NCBI GenBank assembly: GCA_030220185.1
Contig: JASPKZ010004202.1
Span: 3,087,001-3,151,000, forward strand
Source of the DNA: Diploptera punctata
Lineage: Eukaryota; Arthropoda; Insecta; Blattodea; Blaberidae
Direction: 5' to 3'
DNA: 64,000 nt
The position numbers and the translations under genes are program-made. The notes under the pieces were generated by a model. That model saw only the letters and a list, made by a program, of their open reading frames with translations, searched no databases and was not told the DNA's origin. The stretch's first letter is position 1. Every line of letters begins with the position of its first letter. This document shows, one piece after another, positions 11,800 through 22,814 of this stretch.

Positions 11800-12960
11800 G
11801 CAAGATTACTACGCCCGTCCAGTGTATGAACAAAATCAATTTTTTCATAAAATTGTGAATGACTGAATACATTTTTGCCGTGTTGCCTATTAAAATTCGG
11901 CTGTCAGTATCTTATGTTTAATTAAAATATAACTAATGACAAATGAGGGAAATTTTGAGGAAGTGGCTGAATTCAAATATCTAGGAACAATAATCACAAA
12001 TAGGAATGAGATGCACATAAAAATTAAACATAGGCTCAATTCTGGAAATGCGTGCTATTATGCATTGCAGAGACTTTTGATGTCCCAACTCCTTTCAAAA
12101 AACGTTAAGCTGAAAATATATAAAACTATTATTCTACCAGTTATATTATATGGGTGCGAAACATGGACTCTTACTTTAAGGGAGGAAAGGAGATTACGAG
12201 TATTTGGGAATAAAGTACTTAGGACAATTTTTGGACCGAAGAGAGATGAACGGACAGGTGAATGGAGAAGACTTCATAACAATGAACTGCATGGTCTTTA
12301 TAGGAAGCCAGATATAATAAGAACAGTTAAGTCTCGTAGACTGCGATGGGCAGGATATGTTGCACGTATGGGGAATGAAAGAATTGCATGGAAGCTTCTT
12401 GTAGGAAAGCCAGAGGGAAAATGCCCAGTTGGTAGACCAAGAATGAGGTGGTAGAATAACATTAACTATGATTTGAGGGAAGTAGATTATACAGGGAATG
12501 ATTGGAAAACATTAGCTCAGGATAGGGATGTATGGAGAGCTTATTTCCGCGCGGCCATGAACCTACGGGTTCGATAGTGCCAGTGAGTAACTAAGTAAGT
12601 ATAAATAATTTTTTATTGGAAATAATTTGATTCACTTGTTATTAAAATAAATTATAATCCAGTACGCAGAAATCGATGTATAGAGCTTGAAACGTTTTGG
12701 TTGCCATTGCACACTTGGCCGTAAACCTCCTCGCGGCAACAGCAGGTTGTGACACCAATCAGTAATAAAATGGCGGTAAGTACGTATTAATGTTTTATAT
12801 TGTTCCCTCGCAGCGGGAAGTAAAACCACTGCCCTTTATGTATACTACGTAACTGTATAAACAGAAAATATCCAAAAGATAGTGTTAATGTACAATATAC
12901 GAAACAAATCACTGTATTTTAAATCAACTGAATTTTATTTGAAACAATATAAAACAATAA
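11800..12960 (-). repeat. Family Z repeat, interrupted by LINE A
   Basis: The segments at about 11800-11933 and 12605-12960 match, in reverse, the continuous repeat at 61976-62440. That copy joins TTCACAATTTTATGAAAAAA to GTGAATCAAATTATTTCG without a LINE. Other fragments are at 27487-27665 and 51726-51900. Coding capacity is not recognised. Confidence 0.7.
11934..12604 (+). mobile_element. LINE A copy 2, longest RT tail
   Basis: A 172-residue frame (11936-12454) includes EFKYLGTIITNRNEMH, RLLMSQLLSKNVKLKIYKT, LPVILYGCETWTL, IFGPKRDERTGEWRRLHNN and GRPRMRW. It then hits a premature TAG at 12452-12454, where intact copies continue W(E)NNINYDLREVDYTGNDW. The 3' end is GTGCCAGTGAGTAAC. It lies inside a family Z repeat. 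Confidence 0.85.
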
Positions 12961-13935
12961 ACTGTAAATCGTTTACTGTATTTTGAATTATAATAACATC
13001 GTCAGCATATAATATAATGTTAAATACTGTTATATTATTTATTCTTATTAATTTTGTCAAAAATTGTTGTAGTTGTTCATAAAATATTTCTGCCTTCTTC
13101 GGGAGCATAAACTCATACAATTGTTAAATCCATCCATAGTAATTCTGCCCGAAGGCAGGTCCTTCACTGCAATCGTAGCATTTTCATGCTATGCTTGCAG
13201 CTTTACTAGGGAATTGTAGGTGTGGTAGCTTCCCGTTGCTTTCCACACCGGTGAAGGATGATGATAATGATGAGGATGATAATGATAAGGATGATGATGA
13301 TAATTGCCATATGATTTCGGGGACCGTTTGGACCTTAATGTTTTCCTGACATTTGTCTTACAGGTGAGGAAAAACTCCGATAAAAACCTCACCGAGAAAA
13401 ACTGCCCCGACCGGGGATCGAACCCGGGCCCCGCTGCGTGACAAGGCAGCACGCTACCTCGAGACCACAGCGGTGGACATAATTGTTAAATAACCTCTAT
13501 TTATTTTTTTATCTTACAGTTACTATTCTTCCATTCAAAAACATATATTTACTCCAACCATAATCACGTGTTAATCGTTTCCTACTGAAAATTGACCAGC
13601 AGTGGACGTGAATTTAATGTTAAATTTTGTTATGTTATTTATTCTTATTAATTTTATAAAAAAAACTGTTTGCAGTTGTTCATAAAATATTTCTGTATCT
13701 TCTCTTCTACCGTCTTCGAGAACATAAGCTCCTACAATTGTTAAATAAACTCCGTTTATTTTAATCTTACAGTTACTATCCTTTAATTTTAAAATGTATT
13801 TGATTCAATTTTTAATTTCCATTTATTGTTTAATAAAATTGCTACACAACTTTTGGCTCTCTTGTTCTGTGCTACACCACTATAAATCATTGTGTAATTT
13901 TCTAATTCTATTGTACCCTTTAATTTCATTTTAGA
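12935..13935 (-). mobile_element. LINE N: endonuclease and RT remnants
   Basis: The minus strand shows endonuclease-type sequence: ELENYTMIYSGVAQNKRAKS and, further on, a GAYVLEDGRREDTEIFYEQL stretch as in APE-type LINE endonucleases. A second, partly duplicated copy of that stretch follows (PKKAEIFYEQLQQFLTKLIR). It is fused by deletion to an RT fragment with YADDVIIIQNTVNDLQ, the catalytic box. SINE-1 copy a interrupts the second copy. Confidence 0.7.
13130..13480 (-). mobile_element. SINE-1 copy a, full length
   Basis: In reverse it reads a tRNA-like head (GTCCACCGCTGTGGTCTCGA, B box GGTTCGATCCCC), a conserved middle (CCTCACCTGTAAGACAAATG), a CAT-rich tract and a tail ending ...GGGCAGAATTACTATGGATGG. 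The 11 bp TSD aattgttaaat is at 13119-13129 and 13481-13491. Confidence 0.9.
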
Positions 13936-13936
13936 A

Positions 13937-15070
13937 TAGAATAGAATATATTTATTTAGCCTAGTGGAGTTAAGGCCATGTGACCTTCTCTTCCACTCAC
14001 CAGGACAAACATATCTTACATATAAATACAAAAAATTACAATAATAGTCATACTAAACAATTCATTATCCGTCAAATTGAATAATAATGAAAATAATGTC
14101 TAATAATACAATAAAATTAAATACAATTAAAATTAAATTAATGATAGAATGAATACATAAAGGAATAACAGCTCGAATCTACTATACATAAAAGAAAAGA
14201 AAGAAAAAAAATACAAAGAAGGTAATAAACTACAATGCTTTTTAGACAAGGCATTAGGTAAAAATATTGACGAATCTTAAATCTATTTTTATTAAATAAT
14301 GAAAAAACACATTATTAATTTTTAAAAAGTAATATTAGTGAGTTGTTTCTGTTAGTAATTTTATTTTCAATTTGTTTCTGAAAGATGGTAAAGTTTGGCA
14401 GTCTCTGACGTAGGGTGGAAGGGAATTCCATGTTCTAGCAAGAGAAATTGTAAAAGATTTCGAATAATAGGTAGTATGATGAGGAGGGATATAAAGGACA
14501 CTGTGCTCAAGGGATCGGGTATCTAATTTATGTGTATCAGAGAGTCTAGTGAAGCGGTGTGATAATAAATAATAAGGTAATGATGTGTGTAATATGTTAT
14601 AGAGAAGGCATAGGGAATGGATGGTCCTACGATCCTGTAGACCAAGCCATGACAATTGTTCCAGGGATGGTGTAACGTGATCAAATCTGCGTATACTACA
14701 AATAAAACGTATGCAAGAATTGTAAACACGTTGAGGTCTTTGGGTAAGAACAGTATTTAGGTCAGTAAAAAGAGTATCACAATAATCAAAATGGGGCATT
14801 GCAAGTGTTTCTACTAACATTTTCCTCAGAGCAAACGGTAAACAATTTCTTATACGATTTAGTGAGTGTATTATTGAGAAGACAATTTTGCAAATGTTAT
14901 TTATTTGTTTATTCCAAATTAAATGTTTATCCATAAATACTCCTAGATTTTTTACTGTCTCACAATAAGGGACTGTGCACACAATAAGGGACACTACATA
15001 AATAATAATTTTAAAGAAAATGTGTAGAAGGCAAATTCTCCCTAAGACCTGTTTTGCTTGAATAAGGAAG
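13937..15070 (-). mobile_element. LINE K copy 1, CR1/Jockey-like
   Basis: The 3' end has a (TAGAA)n tail (about 13935-13950) and a 3' UTR starting TTTAGCCTAGTGGAGTTAAG, shared with the copy at 60005-61365. The coding part is listed separately. It is 5'-truncated. Confidence 0.8.
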
Positions 15071-15081
15071 AAATGGTACAT
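14335..15081 (-). CDS. CR1/Jockey-like RT C-terminal region
   Basis: A 248-residue open frame. From about residue 55 it follows the post-catalytic RT pattern of CR1/Jockey-type LINEs: ETVKNLGVFMDKHLIWN, ETLAMPHFDYCDTLFTDL, YNSCIRFICSIRRFDHVTP, LCLLYNILHTSLPYYLL and ARTWNSLPPYVRDCQTLPSF, closing KLKIKLLTETTH. The first ~50 residues do not resemble RT, and the YXDD box is absent, so the copy is 5'-truncated or rearranged. No function is expected on its own. Confidence 0.75.
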   Translation of the reverse strand: MYHFFLIQAKQVLGRICLLHIFFKIIIYVVSLIVCTVPYCETVKNLGVFMDKHLIWNKQINNICKIVFSIIHSLNRIRNCLPFALRKMLVETLAMPHFDYCDTLFTDLNTVLTQRPQRVYNSCIRFICSIRRFDHVTPSLEQLSWLGLQDRRTIHSLCLLYNILHTSLPYYLLSHRFTRLSDTHKLDTRSLEHSVLYIPPHHTTYYSKSFTISLARTWNSLPPYVRDCQTLPSFRNKLKIKLLTETTH

Positions 15082-15260
15082 TTATTGGCCGTATAATGGA
15101 GTAGTTGTGTTGGGGTGGATGTGTGGCACTAAGCCAGCCCACCCTTCACAACGACACACAGAATTTAATGAACAACGGACGCCGGTTAATTGGATTGGAT
15201 GCAGGCATTAAAACGGATCAGTACCTGTTTCGGCTTCCCTATCAAATTAAATATTTCCTT

Positions 15261-16312
15261 TATTCTTTCTTTCCCACCGAAAAACTGTCGAGAGCTTAAA
15301 TATTATACAGATTATGGGATTAACAACTCTGTAGAAGAGAAAATCCTGAACATTTGAGCGAATATTCCCGCAGGAACTGGAAAAACTATGCCAATTCCTC
15401 AGCAAGTATAACTTCCGCCATCATCTTCTTTCACGGATTAGATATTTGCCTATTACGATCTCACATTTGATCAGCCCAACGTTTTCTTGGTCTTCCCACC
15501 GATCGTCGTCCTGCAGGATTATATATCAATGCCATTTTTGGTATCCTATTCTCTGTCATTTGCAGATGCTCTATTCAGTTGTACCTGTGTTCTTCTATTT
15601 GCTGTATTTATTCTTTCTTTTCCACCGAAAAACTATCGAGGGCTTAAATATTATACAGATTATGGGATTAACAGCTGTGTAGAAGAGAAAATCCTGAACA
15701 TTTGAGCGAACATTCCCGCAGGAACTGGATAAATTGTGCCAATTCCTCAGCAAATATAACTTCATCGCCATCATCATTTTTCACGGATTAGGTATTGCCT
15801 ATCAAGATCTCACATATGATCAGCCCAACGTTTTCTTGGTCTTCCCACCGATCTTCGTCCTGCAGAATTATATATCAACGCCATTTTCGGTATCCAATTC
15901 TCTGTCATTATTTGCAGATGCTCTAGTCAGTTGTTCCTGTGTTCTTCAGTTTGCTGTATTTATTCTTTCTTTTCCACCGAAAAACTGTCGAGAGCTTAAA
16001 TATATCACAGATTATGGGATTAATAGCTATGTAGAAGAGAAAATCCTGACCATTTGAGCGAACATTCCCGCAGGAACTGGATAAACTGTGCCAATTCCTC
16101 AGCAAATATAACTTCATTGCCATCATCTTCTTTCACGGATTAGATATTTGCCTATTACGATTTCACGTTTGATCAGCCCAACGTTTTCTTGGTCTTCCCA
16201 CCGATCTTCGTCCTGCAAGATTATATATCAATGCCATCTTAGGTATCCTATTCTCTGTCATTATTTGCAGATGCTCTATTCAGTTGTTCCTGTGTTCTCC
16301 TATTTGCTGTAG
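15261..16312 (-). repeat. Triple tandem duplication, ~350 bp units
   Basis: Three units start with TATTCTTTCTTT at 15261, 15609 and 15961 (spacing 348 and 352). Each contains the 3' end of LINE G (PAGRR-, VGRPRKRWADQT-type coding on minus) plus the same flank with GAACATTCCCGCAGGAACTG. Units differ by scattered substitutions, so the duplication is not recent. Confidence 0.85.
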
Positions 16313-16560
16313 AAGTGGTTGTACTTTTAGTTCCTCTCTAATATTCTCATTTCTAATATGTTCTTCTCTTGTACAACCTTTCACAGCCCGTAAGAAGCTC
16401 ATTTGCGCTGCCTGAATTTTACTTTTTTCTTTTTCTTCAGGACCCAGGCCTCACTTCCATACATCGCCACTGGTATTGCTATCGTTGAGTAAAATCTTGG
16501 CATCGTTTCTTTTCTAACTTTGTTACTCAGTGTTCCACAAATATGTTAAAATTTCTGCAT
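15430..16560 (-). mobile_element. LINE G fragment with triplicated 3' end
   Basis: The minus strand from about 16560 down reads a decayed LINE RT C-terminus: MYGSEAWVL, AQMSFLRAVKGC, NENIREELK and ENRIPKMALIYN followed by GRPRKRW. The last ~350 bp are triplicated in tandem. Stops and frameshifts are frequent. Confidence 0.7.
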
Positions 16561-16733
16561 TTTTCTACTTATATCTTGTTCTTATTCTTAAGTTATATCT
16601 CAGCCCAAACACTGGACGTGTGAAACCTGTTACAACACTTTATCTACTAACTTTCGGTCACATTTTACTGGTTAGCGGAGCGTATCTTTCTGTCGTTAAA
16701 TTTATTTAATATGAATATCTTAAGGTAACTTAA

Positions 16734-17067
16734 GTCCACCGCTGTGGTCTCGAGATAGCGTGCTGCCTTGTCACGTAGCGGGCCCGGGTTCGATTCCCGG
16801 TCGGGACAGGCTCCTGGGCGAGGTTTTTCGGGTTTTTTCCTCACCTGTAAGACAAATGTCAGGTAGCTTACGGCCCAACGGTCCCCGAAAATCATCCGGC
16901 CATCATCATCATCCTTATCACTATCACCATCATCCTTCACCGGTTGGAAAGCAACGGGAAGCCACCAGACCTATAATTCCCTAGTAAAACAGCAAAGCAT
17001 AGCATGGAAATGCTATGATTGTAGTGAAAGACCTGGCCTCGGGCAGAATTACTATGGATTGGAATGG
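16734..17067 (+). mobile_element. SINE-1 copy b, full length
   Basis: Complete SINE-1 with head GTCCACCGCTGTGGTCTCGA and B box GGTTCGATTCCC, ending GGGCAGAATTACTATGGATT. The 12 bp TSD is aaggtaacttaa (16722-16733) and aaggtaatttaa (17068-17079), with one mismatch. Confidence 0.9.
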
Positions 17068-17079
17068 AAGGTAATTTAA

Positions 17080-17788
17080 TTAAAACGTGTTGGAATACAG
17101 AGAATGAAACCTCACATAACAGATCAATTCCAAGGTAACTGACGTAACAATTACAATAAAAATAAATCATTTAAATGTTTTAGCCTTCATATAGAGGGGT
17201 ACTGCTTTTTTTTCTAATCAGAGCATTTTTAACAGAATAAACTGTAAACACAATGTTCCAAATTTCATACCTCACTTGTTACAGACAATTTGGCCAATAC
17301 CTCCAGAGATTCAACATCAGAGAGAATGCAAGTTGTAATTGTGGTATTAGCAGCCAAAGTGTTGAACTTATCTTTGATTGATGTTTTACAATAAACAGAC
17401 TTAATGCCAATCTTCGTAAATGCTAATCTAAGTGTTTCATCTGCAGCTAAGCGCCGAATATTCCCGCTCTTCGGTTGTTGATGCTTAACTGTCGAACAAG
17501 GTAAACACTGTGATTTGCATTATCCAATATTGTTAGTTTGGCGCTACAATTAAAGTTTAAACGTAGGCCCTATATTTCTCGAAACTTAGATAACGACTCA
17601 TAACCGATTGATGCATATTGTCGTCCAATTATTAAAAATGGAAACTCCATATTTTCTGTTAAAGCGATTGAAACCTATGTATAAATATTTTGAAGAGAAA
17701 AAAAAATAGTTCCACTATCTGAAGGCTGAAAAACTTAACATATTATTTTATTTCGTCGCATTTGTTACGTCAGTTACCATGTAATTCA
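17080..17788. other. Unassigned sequence
   Basis: No recognised coding or repeat signature between SINE-1 b and LINE A copy 3. Confidence 0.4.
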
Positions 17789-17800
17789 CCTGTTACATTA

Positions 17801-18469
17801 CTTACTTACTTACTCACTTAGTACCAATTATTACTTTATTGTAACGGACTGTCAACAGCACGTACGGCTTACTGCCCGTGCGACCCATATTTGTAAATAA
17901 TATTGTATGTATCTTACTTTTTGTCTAATAAAGTCCTATTACTACTACTACTACTACTACTACTTACTCACTTGCACTATCGAACCCGTAGATTTATGGC
18001 CGCGCGGACATAAGTTCTCCATATATCCCTATCCTAAGCTAATGCTTTCCAATCATCCCCTGTATAATCTACTTCCCTCAAATAATAGTTAATGTTATTC
18101 TCCCATCTCATTCTTGGTCTACCAACTGGGCGTTTTCCCTCTGGCTTTCCTACAAGAAGCTTCCATGCAAGTCTTTCATTCCCCATACGTGCAACATGCC
18201 TGCCCATCGCAGTCTACGAGACTTAACTGTTCTTATTATATCTGGCTTCCTATAAAGACCATGTAGTTCATTGTTATGTAGTCTTCTCCATTCACCTGTC
18301 TGTTCATCTCTCTTTGGTCCAAACATTTTCCTAAGTACTTTATTCTCGAATACTTGTAATCTCCTTTCCTCCCTTAAAGTAAAAGTCCATGTTTCGCATC
18401 CATATAATATAACTGGTAGATTAATAGTTTTATATATTATCAGTTTAACGTTTTTTGAAAGGAGTTGGG
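17801..18469 (-). mobile_element. LINE A copy 3 with nested J1 tail
   Basis: LINE A 3' end plus RT tail in reverse orientation, from the 3' terminus at 17801 to a truncated 5' end after GAAAGGAGTTGGG. The 12 bp TSD cctgttacatta is at 17789-17800 and 18470-18481. Coding is broken by indels, e.g. near 18200. A J1 fragment sits within its terminal 20 bp. Confidence 0.85.
17820..17961 (+). mobile_element. J1 LINE 3' UTR fragment
   Basis: 142 bp of J1 3' UTR, with TTACTGCCCGTGCGACCCAT and a polyadenylation-like AATAAA near its end, finishing in (TAC)n. The TSD acttactcactt (17808-17819 and 17962-17973) places the insertion inside LINE A copy 3. Confidence 0.85.
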
Positions 18470-18481
18470 CCTGTTACATTA

Positions 18482-19069
18482 TATTAGGAAATTATTCATT
18501 TTAATAGTATGAGCTTGCAGTCTTGTGACGCTTATGCATTGAAGAAAGGATGACTATGGAAGTTGTCTCATGGTGTAAATCGCCTTAGCGGTCTGTTAGA
18601 GAGAGGCCTTCAATCTCCTGCCTGTAATGGGGAGAGGTTTGGCCAAGTGCCTCGCCAGGTGAAACCCACTGGGATTATCTTAGAATTTCAGGGGCGGATT
18701 GGAATCTATCACCGGGTAAATGTTCAAACACAAATCTCTCTCCTAATTAACTGAATAATGATAGAACGCTAATTAAATTTAATATACGGTAAGACTAGGT
18801 TTCAAATTATATCGCATTACAGGATTTTCCATTATAACATTTTCCTCTATTTAATATCACATTATTATTTTTTTACTGATTATACTATTTATTACTATAC
18901 CTCTTCTGAGCTAAGTTACATTTGTATTGTAAACAAACCAGATGTATGACTGCATTTTCATTGGTCGAATGGCTGTTTTACGCGGATTATATACCGCTCG
19001 AGTTTATATATTTTTCAGGGATTAAAAATCCAAAATATGGCGTCATTAGGAATTAAAATATAGTTATGA
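18482..19069. other. Unassigned sequence
   Basis: Contains a moderately GC-rich stretch at about 18560-18720 (GCCTTAGCGGTCTGTTAGAG) not matched elsewhere in the window. No gene recognised. Confidence 0.35.
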
Positions 19070-19690
19070 ATCCAGTGTCATAGATTTATGGCATGAAAAA
19101 AAGAACTTCAAACCTACAATATGTCTTTGAGCGACATACCGTCTGGATTATTGCTAGTGGAATATCATTGATGGAATGTTCAATCTGATCTCTCAGTTCC
19201 TCCTGTGTTTATGGCGTACGCCGTGTTCTTTAAAGTTTCCCAAATATAGAAGTCTAGAGGGGTTAATTCGGGAGATCGAGGCAGGAACTCCGTAGCACTT
19301 CCTCTTCGTCCTAACTATCTCTGATTAAATGTGTGATCGAGAAAAATTTCTCATCTGTATGAAAAAAAGATGGGGCCCCATCATGTTGGAAGTAAACTTC
19401 TTTTTCATTCCCAAAGAAATCATAATGACATGGAATTATGACTTCAACATTTCCTGTTAAATCTGACCGCATGGACAAGTCTCCGAATGTGCTATTTACA
19501 TTTTCGTACTCACAAAATTCAATGAACACTGGGAATCTCACGAGAACACTGCCTCAACTACCTAATTAAATTCAACAACATTCTCCACTTTCAAATAGCA
19601 TTTTAGTAACCACTTACGTTCATCGAAAGATAAAGTCACCGTCAGGTTTGTTTATAAACTCTTGAAGAACATTTTGAACGTGTTGCTATG
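19070..19690 (-). pseudogene. Mariner/IS630-like transposase remnant
   Basis: The minus strand shows separated pieces of a DDE transposase. Near 19590-19660 it reads SFDERKWLLKCYFKVENVVE, as in the N-terminal helix-turn-helix region. Near 19370-19400 it reads EVYFQHDGAPSFFH, where the D of QHDGAP is a catalytic position of the family. Near 19215-19290 it reads LPRSPELTPLDFYIW followed by LKNTAYA. Stops, frameshifts and a large internal deletion make it non-functional. TIRs were not found. Confidence 0.6.
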
Positions 19691-19699
19691 CTTTTCCAG

Positions 19700-20553
19700 T
19701 GCCTTCTGGATCATAATATAAAACAAACTTTGTATTTCTGTCTCATTTCGTTGCTGCAATATATCGTTTCAAAGGATGTATACAGAAATTTGAGGCACTC
19801 TGTATTTTGATATTTATTCTTTATTCTTACTTTTTTTAGTCCATGTGACTAATTTATTATACTTACCAATATTGTTGTTACTGGAAGTAAGTCAACTTTT
19901 TTTTAAACTTTTTCTCGAACAAGTGTTTACCTCACTTGTATCGCAATATACTATATGAAAACTGTAAAAGTATCTAGTACTGAGTTACCTTAACAAAATC
20001 GTACAAGTGTAGAAATTATACTTAGTTACAAACAGAGTTTATTTACCTGAGACTCAGTTTTTTTACTGAAATATAAGCTTCAGTATTGATATTCCTTCTT
20101 GATCATTAGTTACTGTACAATGTAGGGACGCCAGGTTGAAAGTCAGTTCTTGTTTTGTGAAAAGTTGAAGTTTAAAGAAGCGTGGAATTGAATGTTTGAC
20201 AGGAAGACAAACTTCTGATCTACTTTAGGTTGGTACTACAGAATTATTTGTACGAGAAAAATTGACTTTGAGTCTTCCAAGAACTCAAATCTTTATCTTT
20301 CTACCTGCACACTTGTAAGAACTTGTTCAATTAGGGTCTCTAGCGCAGGTAACTGGACCGTAGTATATTACTCAACACTTTTCGGAACATTTATCTTATT
20401 CATATTTTGTTAATTATTGAATTAATAATACAGTAGGGATTCGTAGCCAATACAAAATATCTACATTACAGCAAAATTGAACGCTGATTCTAACCAGGAA
20501 GTAGAAGGTTATGTTTTTCTTTTGATAAACATTTCCACAAACTACTTACGGAA
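19700..20553. other. Unassigned AT-rich sequence
   Basis: No gene or shared repeat recognised between the transposase remnant and the hexamer array. Confidence 0.4.
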
Positions 20554-21223
20554 TATTATTATTATTATTATCATCATCATCATCATCATCGTCGTCGTCA
20601 TCGTCGTCGACGTCATCGTCATCTTCATCGTGATCGTGATCGTCATCGTGATCGTCATCGTGATCGTCATCGTGATCGTGACCGTCATCGTGATCGTCAT
20701 CGTGAACGTCATCGTGATCGTCATCGTCATCGTGATCGTGACCGTCATCGTTATCGTCATCGTGATCGTGACCGTCATCGTGATCGTGACCGTCATCGTG
20801 ATCGTCATCGTGATCGTCATCGTGATCGTCATCATGACCGTCATCGTGATCGTCATCGTGATCGTCATCGTGATCGTCATCGTGATCGTCATCGTGATCG
20901 TCATCGTGATCGTGATCGTCATCGTGATCGTGACCGTCATCGTGATCGTGACCGTCATCGTGATCGTGACCGTCATCGTGATCGTGACCGTCATCGTGAT
21001 CGTCATCGTGATCGTGACCGTCATCGTGATCGTCATCGTGATCGTCATCGTGATCGTCATCGTGATCGTCATCGTGATCGTCATCGTGATCGTCATCGTG
21101 GTCATCATCGTGGTCGTGGTCATCATCGTGGTCGTGGTCATCATCGTGGTCGTGGTCATCATCATCGTGGTCATCATCATCGTGGTCATCATCATTGTGA
21201 TCATCATCATCGTGATCATCATT
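20554..21223. repeat. 670 bp (CGTGAT/CGTCAT)n hexamer array
   Basis: Hexamers of CGTGAT and CGTCAT alternate irregularly, often as 12-mers, with TTA trinucleotides at the left edge and CATCATCGTGGT variants at the right edge. Both strands stay open (Ile-Val repeats on plus, Thr-Met/Ile repeats on minus) purely because of the repeat unit. It is unusually CpG-rich for the window. Confidence 0.95.
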
Positions 21224-21234
21224 AACCAGAACAA

Positions 21235-21935
21235 CTAAGTTACAAATATATAATTCAATAGTGAGAAGTACAAGCTTGTCCGGCGACGTGGTTTATGATG
21301 ACCCTGCTCTGGTGAGGGGCCATCCTCATATCATCCATACCTGCTACGGTTACTCCGGCTGAACACATAAGCCGCGAGACACGCAAGGGCTAAGAAACTA
21401 AACCCTTATTGAATAGACACAATGGTGTTTGGCCTACAAGGGACCTCAACTGGTTCCCAAGAAGCGGCACACTGGGCAATGCTGGTCATTGCCGCATATC
21501 AGTCAGTCAGTCAGTCAGAGAAGTACAGTCACATACTGTGCTGAAGTTTGCAAATTCAACAAAAACTTAGTACAAAAATTTACGTCGATGAAAATGGATT
21601 TCTTGAGGAGAACAGCAAGATGTTCAAAATTAGAAAAAAATAAGAAATACTGTCATAAGAGAAAAACTATTAGATATTCAATAGTAAATTAAATAATACA
21701 CAAGCAATTGAATTGCTATGTGCACGTACGACGAATGCAAGAAGAAAGGTTACCCAGGAAAACATTGGAATGGTGTCCACCTGGAAGAAGGAGGAAAGGA
21801 AGACCTCGAAACTCGTGGGTGCAAGAAATGAGAACTGGAATGAGAACAAGAGGACTGGAGGGCATGGAGTGGATGGATACAGACGAGTGGAGAAGGAAAA
21901 TAACACTTTAGGCACAGAAAGATGTGTAAACATTG
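21235..21935 (+). mobile_element. LINE D copy 3 with nested SINE-4
   Basis: After SINE-4 the plus strand reads a decayed D-type RT tail: TSMKMDFLRRTARCSKLEK, then HVRRMQEERLPRKTLEWCPP, RRRKGRPRNSW and GLEGMEWMDTDEWRRK. Before SINE-4, the TTACAAATATATAATTCA stretch matches the upstream part of other D copies. Several frameshifts are present. Confidence 0.75.
21273..21517 (+). mobile_element. SINE-4 type element with (CAGT)n tail
   Basis: 245 bp unit starting AGCTTGTCCGGCGACGTGGT and ending in (TCAG)n. The 10 bp TSD gagaagtaca is at 21263-21272 and 21518-21527. Its head resembles the start of the 31892-32121 unit (CCGGCGGCGTAGTTTATGAT) and its tail is the same tetranucleotide, but the middle differs. 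Confidence 0.8.
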
Positions 21936-21975
21936 AAAATTTGTATATAAATAAAAAAAATATTATTTTGGAGAC

Positions 21976-22132
21976 TCCATAGCTGGGGTCGACTCAGCCT
22001 CTGACGGAAATGAGTATCAGGTTATGTTCTGGGAATAAAAGCTGCTGTTATGCAGAGCTAACAATCCGGCTGATATGCAGTACTGATTGTCCTACTACCT
22101 CAAGGACTTTCTAAAGATCTATATTAGAATTA
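21976..22132 (+). mobile_element. SINE-2 copy d, 5'-truncated
   Basis: Matches the body of SINE-2 from GGGTCGACTCAGCCTCTGAC through CAATCCGGCTGATAT to the CTACCTCAAGGACT tail. The tRNA-like head is missing. A short (ATT)n run follows at about 22140-22162. Confidence 0.75.
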
Positions 22133-22494
22133 CCTTGATTTTATTATTATTATTATTATTATTGACGCTAAAATGGTATGGACATGTACTGTACAAGCGT
22201 GTTTTTTCGTCTATGTTGCCATGACATTGTTGTTGTTCGTAGCTATGATCTGTGCCTCCTCGTTTCCTTTCTTTCCTGAATATACTCTTCCCCCACCCTC
22301 TCTGCGCGCCTATCTTACGCGAGAGAGGAGGTCCGTAGAGCGACACGAGAAGTTAAGCAGTCTTCCAGAGTCTTCTTCAAGAATTTGAATCTTTCGTTTG
22401 GTCAGGGATTCCAAGCTGCGAATTCCTCGGCCACTATTTGTAAATATAAAAGCAAAAAAGTATAATTAAGAGCCGATATAGATAAGCCACTCCC

Positions 22495-22725
22495 TAACTG
22501 CGTACAGACACGTAAGAAGAATGCAGGATGAAAGACTACCAAAGACTGTCTATGCATGGGACATTGAAAGAAGTAGCGGAATGGGAAGGCCAAGAACAAC
22601 CTGGAAGAACAACATAAAAAATTCAATGAGGAAATTTGTTGTAACAGATGAAGACACAGAGGACAGAGAATGATGGAGAACTTTAATTAAGGAAAAATTT
22701 ATAAATTTTGTTACAAACTGATAGT
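22495..22725 (+). mobile_element. LINE 3' coding end fragment
   Basis: The plus strand reads YRHVRRMQDERLPKTVYAWD, GMGRPRTTWKNNIKNSM and WRTLIKEKFINFVTN, with a stop before WRT. This is the C-terminal tail of a D-like LINE RT, 5'-truncated. Confidence 0.65.
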
Positions 22726-22814
22726 CTGTAAGTCTGTAGTCATTTATGTATTTTTTGAAATTATGTTAATTACTGAGATTTGTTGGAGAAAACCCTCAAT
22801 GATGAGAAAAATTC

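Noticed and set aside
20477..21238. Open frames of 253 (plus) and 230 (minus) codons made of Ile/Val or Thr/Met repeats
   Set aside because: They are translations of the hexamer microsatellite. Complementary frames are open for the same reason, and no domain or start context supports a gene.
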